Assembly: GCA_963800065.1 (NCBI GenBank) | Contig: CAWCZO010000011.1 | Coordinates: 1-64,000, forward strand | From: CAWJFJ01 sp963800065 | Lineage (GTDB): Bacteria > Actinomycetota > Acidimicrobiia > Acidimicrobiales > UBA8190 | Length of the DNA: 64,000 bases | Reading direction: 5' to 3' | In this document: positions 60,046 through 64,000 of the stretch, in pieces | Position numbering within the stretch: position 1 is the first letter of the stretch | Layout: the number at the start of each line of letters is the position of its first letter | Made by a program: the position numbers and the translations under genes | The notes under the pieces: model-generated | The model's database searches: none | Told to the model about the DNA's origin: nothing | What the model saw: only the letters and a program-made list of their open reading frames with translations

Positions 60046-61704
60046 ATGCTCCTGAACGGCGTGACACATCCGGCCCCGGGGCCGACGCCGCCGAGACGGC
60101 CGGGCACACGCGACCGCCGGCGCTTCCTCCACGACGCCACGGTGGCCGTGGCGGCGACCACATCGGCCGCCCTCCTCGGGTCCGTGGCCGGATGCGCGGG
60201 AACGGGGAGCGCCCCGGCGGCGGTCAAGAGACGGACCCGTCGGCCGGCACCGCCGTCGACGACCGAGGTCCTCGACCCGGCGGCGTGGTCGGCGCTGGCC
60301 CGATCCCTCGACGGCACCCTCGTCCTGCCCTCGGCGTCGGCGTACGCCGACGCCAAGCTCGTCTACAACCTCCGTTTCGCCGGGGTCGACCCGGCCGCCG
60401 TGGCCTACTGTGCCAACGCTCCCGACGTCGGCCGCTGCGTGACATTCGCCCGTCACCACGGGATCACGGCCATCCCCCGCAGCGGCGGCCACAGTTACGG
60501 CGGGTACTCGACGGGGACGGGACTGGTCGTCGACGTCTCGCGCATGAACACGGTCTCCCCCGACACCACCCGGATGAACGTCGTGATCGGGGCCGGGACG
60601 CAGCTGGTGGACGTCTACGACCGGCTCTCGGAGGCCGGGATGCTCCTCCCCGCCGGCTCGTGCCCGACGGTGGGCATCGCCGGGCTCACCCTCGGGGGTG
60701 GCATCGGCGTGGTGGGTCGGAAGTACGGCCTCACCAGTGACAACCTCGTGGCGGTCGACATCGTGACGGCCGAGGGGCGGTTCCTCACCTGCAATGCCGA
60801 CGACCACGCCGATCTGTTCTGGGCCAGCCGGGGTGGCGGTGGCGGCAATTTCGGGATCGCCACCGCTTTCACCTTCGGGGTGCACCCCCTACCGGAGCTC
60901 GCCCTCTTCACCGTCAATTGGCCGTGGTCGGCGGCGGCCGACGTCCTCGGCCGCTGGCAGGAGTGGATGGCGACGGCGCCCGACGAGCTGTGGTCGAATT
61001 GCCAGCTCCAGTCGGCGGGCAGCGACGGGCTGAACGTCCGCAGCAACGGCGTCTTCGTGGGGGGGCCGGAGGCCCTCACCGGCCTGCTCCAGCCGCTCCT
61101 GCAGGCGGGGACCCCGACGGACCAGTTCGTCGGTCCCGACTCGTACCTCCACGCCATGCTGGTGGAGGCCGGGTGCGGCGACCTCACCATCGGCCAGTGT
61201 CACCTGGCCGGTGAGAGCCCCGGAGCAACCCTGCCGCGATCGTCGTTCGCCGCCACCTCGGCCTACCTGACGTCGGTTCTGCCCGGCGCCGGCGTCACCG
61301 CCGCCGTGGAGGCGGTCCAGCAGCTACACGTCGCCGTCCCCGATCTGGGCGGAGGCCTCGTCTTCGACTCCTACGGGGGTGCCATCAACACCGTGGCCCC
61401 CGACGCCACGGCCTTCGTCCACCGCCGCGCCCTCTGCGCCCTGCAGTCGAGCACGTCGTGGGGGCCGGGCGCCCCGCCGTCGACGGTGGACGCCGCCCAG
61501 TCGTGGTTGGCCCACAGCGCCCGGTCCATGGCCCCGTTCGCGAGCAACGCCGCCTACCAGAACTACATCGACCCCACCCTGGTGGACTGGGCCGAGGCCT
61601 ACTACGGCTCGAACCTCCCCGGGCTGGTGGCCGTGAAACGCCGGTACGACCCTGAGGACTTCTTCCACTTCGCCCAGTCCATCCCCACCACCTTGCCCCG
61701 CTGA
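60046..61704 (+). CDS. Exported FAD-linked oxidase (BBE-like), bicovalent flavin
   Basis: 552 residues from ATG 60046; a GTG at 60061 is possible. The N-terminus has a twin-Arg-like RRRFL and ends in a lipobox-like SVAGC (Cys50), so it is probably a Tat-exported lipoprotein. The PCMH FAD domain has His149 (RSGGHSYGG) and Cys206 (AGSCPTVGIAG), the two residues that bind the flavin in berberine-bridge-type enzymes. The C-terminal BBE segment is YYGSNLPGLVAVKRRYDPEDFFHF. It would oxidise a sugar, alcohol or amine with O2. Confidence 0.92.
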   Translation: MLLNGVTHPAPGPTPPRRPGTRDRRRFLHDATVAVAATTSAALLGSVAGCAGTGSAPAAVKRRTRRPAPPSTTEVLDPAAWSALARSLDGTLVLPSASAYADAKLVYNLRFAGVDPAAVAYCANAPDVGRCVTFARHHGITAIPRSGGHSYGGYSTGTGLVVDVSRMNTVSPDTTRMNVVIGAGTQLVDVYDRLSEAGMLLPAGSCPTVGIAGLTLGGGIGVVGRKYGLTSDNLVAVDIVTAEGRFLTCNADDHADLFWASRGGGGGNFGIATAFTFGVHPLPELALFTVNWPWSAAADVLGRWQEWMATAPDELWSNCQLQSAGSDGLNVRSNGVFVGGPEALTGLLQPLLQAGTPTDQFVGPDSYLHAMLVEAGCGDLTIGQCHLAGESPGATLPRSSFAATSAYLTSVLPGAGVTAAVEAVQQLHVAVPDLGGGLVFDSYGGAINTVAPDATAFVHRRALCALQSSTSWGPGAPPSTVDAAQSWLAHSARSMAPFASNAAYQNYIDPTLVDWAEAYYGSNLPGLVAVKRRYDPEDFFHFAQSIPTTLPR

Positions 61705-61712
61705 CCGGCCCC

Positions 61713-62171
61713 CTACGCACCGCCGAGGATCTCGGGCCCGGCCAGCAGGTGTCGACTGACGTCCCCGATCAGATCGGTGGTGAAGCGGCGTTCGGTGAAG
61801 CGCCACCGACCGCCGAGGCGTTCGAAGCGGTCACGGTAACGACCGGCGACGATGGTCTGCAGTCCGAGGCCCTCGGCCGCCTGGAGCACGGTGAAGTACG
61901 ACCGGGCCGCGGCGGTCCCGGCCTCCTCGTCGACCTCGATGACCACGTTGGTGGTCACGTGCTTGGTGCGGGGGGTCCCGTCCTCGTGCATCCGGATCGT
62001 CGACCGGAGGAGCTCGTAGATCTTGTCCCGGCCCCGGAGACCGGCCGCCACCCCGTCGACACCGATGGTGGCATCGGCGAGCAACGCCGCCACCCCGTCG
62101 AGATCGCCGTCGTCGACGTAGGCGGCGTAGGAGAAGATCAGGTTCTCGATGGACCGTTCGGCGTCAGGCAT
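61713..62171 (-). CDS. SnoaL/NTF2-like protein
   Basis: 152 residues from ATG 62171. An alpha+beta cone fold: AERSIENLIFSYAAYVDDGDLDGVAALLAD, then TKHVTTNVVIEVDEEAGTAAARSYFTV and GGRWRFTERRFTTDL. These features fit the SnoaL_4 family, which includes ring-hydroxylating-dioxygenase beta-subunit-like and isomerase-like proteins. No catalytic residues can be assigned. It is convergent with the FAD-linked oxidase (8-base gap). Confidence 0.88.
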   Translation of the reverse strand: MPDAERSIENLIFSYAAYVDDGDLDGVAALLADATIGVDGVAAGLRGRDKIYELLRSTIRMHEDGTPRTKHVTTNVVIEVDEEAGTAAARSYFTVLQAAEGLGLQTIVAGRYRDRFERLGGRWRFTERRFTTDLIGDVSRHLLAGPEILGGA

Positions 62172-62241
62172 CGCGTCGACCGTACCCCGGGGTCACGGAG
62201 CGCGCCCGTCAACGCCGGGACCGGTCACTGCCACCAATCGA

Positions 62242-62682
62242 TCACCCGGGGATGTCCATCAGCTCGATCCGGACACCGTCGGGGTCGGTGCAGTAGACGA
62301 AGTCGAGAGACGCCCCAGCCATCTCGAAGGTGGTGCGGGTCCCGGCCACGACGGTGCCCCCCAGTCGCTCGACGGCGGCGGCCACGGCGTCCACGTCGTG
62401 GACCCGCACCGAAAGGTGCGTCAGACCGAGCTCGTTCATCGGTCGGCGCACGGCGTCGCCCACCGGTTCGGGCGAGGCGAAGTGCAGGAGCTCGATGGCT
62501 ATGCCGTCGCGGCGGACGAACTGTGAGCTCAGGACCACCCCGTCGAGCTCCATGAGCTTGGCGAACTCGTCGCCGACGGCATGGGACTCGGCGGGGACGA
62601 AGTCCAGGGCCTCGCAGTAGAAGCGCAGAGAACGCTCCAGGTCCGATACACAGATCCCCAGGTGCGAGAACGTCGTCGTCAT
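62242..62682 (-). CDS. VOC family protein (glyoxalase/dioxygenase fold)
   Basis: 146 residues from ATG 62682. Two betaalphabetabetabeta units: HLGICVSDLERSLRFYCEALDF and LTHLSVRVHDVDAVAAAVERLGG, ending VYCTDPDGVRIELMDIPG. Candidate metal ligands are the N-terminal His (SHLGI), an internal Glu/His (IELLHF), His in THLSV and Glu in RIELMD. Members include glyoxalases, epimerases and dioxygenases. It starts 59 bases from the divergent DUF2332 gene. Confidence 0.9.
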   Translation of the reverse strand: MTTTFSHLGICVSDLERSLRFYCEALDFVPAESHAVGDEFAKLMELDGVVLSSQFVRRDGIAIELLHFASPEPVGDAVRRPMNELGLTHLSVRVHDVDAVAAAVERLGGTVVAGTRTTFEMAGASLDFVYCTDPDGVRIELMDIPG

Positions 62683-62740
62683 CCGGCCTCCCCATGGTCC
62701 GCCGCAGCCCACCCTGTCACACACCGGCCATACTGTCCGG

Positions 62741-63859
62741 GTGCACAGCACACCTTCGGTTCCCCGGGACTACGCCGGTTCGGGGGACCACCACACCGGC
62801 CGCACCGACCTGCCGACGCGATTCCGTGGCCATGCCCAGGTGATGGCCCGTTACGGGCGGTCCCCGTTGTCCATCGCCCTCATGCGGGGTGCCGCCGACG
62901 ACCTCGAACGAGGCGGGATCGTGGCCGAGCTCTATCGCGGCGTCCCCCTGCCGGCCGGACAGGCGCCGGCGCTGCGTCTCCTCGCCGCCCTTCACCGCCT
63001 CGTCCTCTCCGGGCGGGCACCCGACCTGGCCGCCTACTACCCCAGTGCGGGCGGCAAGCTCCCTCCCGACGGGGTCTGGGTGGCGGCCGAGGCGACGCTG
63101 CGGGCCAATGCCGCCGAGCTCCGGTTGGTCCTGCGCCGGGGGGTGCAGACCAACGAGCCGGGTCGCTCGGCGGTGCTCTACGGCGTGCTCCTGTGGATCG
63201 CCGACCGCTACCGCCGGCCCGTCCGGCTCCTGGAGATCGGCGCCAGTGCCGGGCTGAACCTCCTGGCCGAGAACTTCGCCTACCGCAGCAACGGCATTCT
63301 GCTCGGTGATCCCGATTCGCCGGTCGTCCTCGAGGGACCATGGGTGGGGACCCCGGTGCCCGACCCCATCGAGGCGCAGACGCATCTGACGGTGGTGGAG
63401 CGACGCGGCTGTGACGTCTCACCGATCGACGGCACCAGCGCCGACGGTCAGTTGGCGTTGCTCTCCTACATCTGGCCCGACGAACCCAAGCGGCTGGCCC
63501 GGATGCGCGCCGCTCTGGGCGTGGCCTCGCGGTTCCCGCCGGTCGTCGACGCGGCGGCCGCCGGGCAGTGGATCCCCAGGGTCCTGTCGCAACGCCAGAG
63601 CTCGACTGTCCAACTGGTCTGGCAGTCGGTCTTCGCCCAGTACCTGACGAACGAGGACCGCCACGATCTGTCGGCCACCATGGCCGACGCCGGGGCGCAG
63701 GCCACCGACGACATCCCCCTCGTCTGGGCCCGCATGGAGCCGTCGGAGGATCCTCTCCAGGGCTTCCGCGTCACGGTGACGTGCTGGCCCCACGGCGAGG
63801 AGATCCTCCTGGCCCGGTCGGGGGACCACGGTCCGCCCGTCCGCTGGACACAGGAATAG
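62741..63859 (+). CDS. DUF2332 family protein
   Basis: 372 residues from GTG 62741. The family pattern is visible: FRGHAQVMARYGRSPLSIALMRGAADDL, TNEPGRSAVLYGVLLWIADRY, and RLLEIGASAGLNLLAENFAYR, which resembles a SAM-binding motif I. The C-terminal half has LLSYIWPDEPKRLARMRAAL and a final GFRVTVTCWPHGEEILLARSGDHG. The role is unknown; a methyltransferase-like fold is possible. No membrane segments. Confidence 0.9.
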   Translation: MHSTPSVPRDYAGSGDHHTGRTDLPTRFRGHAQVMARYGRSPLSIALMRGAADDLERGGIVAELYRGVPLPAGQAPALRLLAALHRLVLSGRAPDLAAYYPSAGGKLPPDGVWVAAEATLRANAAELRLVLRRGVQTNEPGRSAVLYGVLLWIADRYRRPVRLLEIGASAGLNLLAENFAYRSNGILLGDPDSPVVLEGPWVGTPVPDPIEAQTHLTVVERRGCDVSPIDGTSADGQLALLSYIWPDEPKRLARMRAALGVASRFPPVVDAAAAGQWIPRVLSQRQSSTVQLVWQSVFAQYLTNEDRHDLSATMADAGAQATDDIPLVWARMEPSEDPLQGFRVTVTCWPHGEEILLARSGDHGPPVRWTQE

Positions 63860-63944
63860 ATGACCCCGACCTAGTCCCCCGAGTTGTTGATTCGTAAGAA
63901 ATATCGGTCAACCCGGAATTTTCGTCTCGATCGGCGCGTTCCCG

Positions 63945-63960
63945 TCGTTGTCAGCAACGA
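63945..63960. promoter_or_regulatory. Inverted repeat before the last gene
   Basis: TCGTTG, TCAG, CAACGA is a perfect 6-base inverted repeat ending 12 bases before the start codon of the final gene. The surrounding 80 bases are unusually A/T-rich for this window (for example AAGAAATATC), as expected of a promoter. It may be an operator or a leader hairpin. Confidence 0.45.
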
Positions 63961-63972
63961 TGGGAGACGACG

Positions 63973-64000
63973 ATGCCGCCAAGGGGACGACCGAAGACGG
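63973..64000 (+). CDS. Start of a gene running off the window end
   Basis: ATG 63973 follows a ribosome site (GGGAGACGACG) and an A/T-rich promoter-like region. Only nine residues are visible (MPPRGRPKT). This basic start is common in DNA-binding proteins such as TetR-type regulators, but nine residues cannot identify the product. Confidence 0.5.

Noticed and set aside
1..64000. Search for tRNA, rRNA, CRISPR arrays, insertion sequences, phage genes and toxin-antitoxin pairs
   Set aside because: None of the expected sequence patterns, such as regularly spaced repeats, transposase motifs or phage structural genes, was seen in reading the window.

Overview
The window is 64 kb of very GC-rich DNA, packed with genes and with strongly G/C-ending codons and many GTG starts. 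The gene content points to an actinomycete: DUF664/DinB mycothiol-type protein, F420-type LLM oxidoreductases, class F sortase, DUF4331, DUF2332, DUF6817, PadR-DrrAB exporter, and a KstR-like operator. Within Actinomycetota the mix of P450s, short-chain dehydrogenases (SDRs), Rieske oxygenase and acyl-CoA enzymes resembles soil or freshwater Acidimicrobiia. That last step is inference from memory of such genomes. No rRNA, tRNA, CRISPR array, prophage or insertion sequence was seen.

Layout. 1-3.4 kb: 3' part of a large secreted beta-helix/FN3 protein. 3.5-9.6 kb: phosphotransferase with DUF6285, divergent CrtC/AttH-like protein, a methyltransferase fused to a Mug-type DNA glycosylase, another methyltransferase, an ArsR regulator and a proline-rich membrane-anchored protein. 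9.6-12.6 kb: PadR-DrrA-DrrB exporter operon and a small winged-helix regulator. 12.7-14.5 kb: an ice-binding protein with a sortase-type C-terminus, translationally coupled to a class F sortase. 14.5-24.4 kb: EEP nuclease/phosphatase family, MBL hydrolase, LLM flavoprotein, four SDRs (two with altered catalytic residues), cold-shock protein, phospholipase C, DUF6817. 24.6-31.6 kb: degenerate subtilase, a 2-oxoacid dehydrogenase E1 pair with a stand-alone lipoyl domain, GH1 glycosidase. 31.7-41 kb: DinB protein, ECF sigma with VOC protein, SDR-P450-acyl-CoA dehydrogenase run, TetR-NmrA pair with a palindromic operator, ABC-2 exporter. 41.2-46.5 kb: a tightly overlapped SDR / FAD oxidoreductase / Rieske oxygenase / acyl-CoA ligase operon, the ligase carrying a frameshift. 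46.6-56 kb: MFS exporter, a CADD-like di-iron protein, a DUF4331 cassette, alpha/beta hydrolase, FKBP, frameshifted LLM gene, Tag, RpiB, RDD protein. 56-64 kb: adenylate cyclase-YHS fusion, a methyltransferase-P450 pair below a KstR-like palindrome, agmatinase family, flavin-linked lipoprotein oxidase, SnoaL-like, VOC, DUF2332, and the start of one more gene.

Together the genes suggest an aerobic heterotroph using lipids, steroids or other hydrophobic substrates: P450s, Rieske oxygenase, KstD-like FAD enzyme, acyl-CoA ligase and dehydrogenase, several SDRs. It also has an envelope with exported and wall-anchored proteins. Translational coupling by 4-base stop/start overlaps is common.

The best leads are the methyltransferase-Mug fusion, the ice-binding protein with its own sortase (which lacks any arginine after the active-site cysteine), the CADD-like candidate p-aminobenzoate synthase, the cyclase-YHS fusion, the subtilase without a catalytic histidine, and the KstR-like operator. 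Three places (about 42.5, 53.15 and 58.78 kb) look like one-base indels in G/C runs. They may be sequence errors rather than true pseudogenes.
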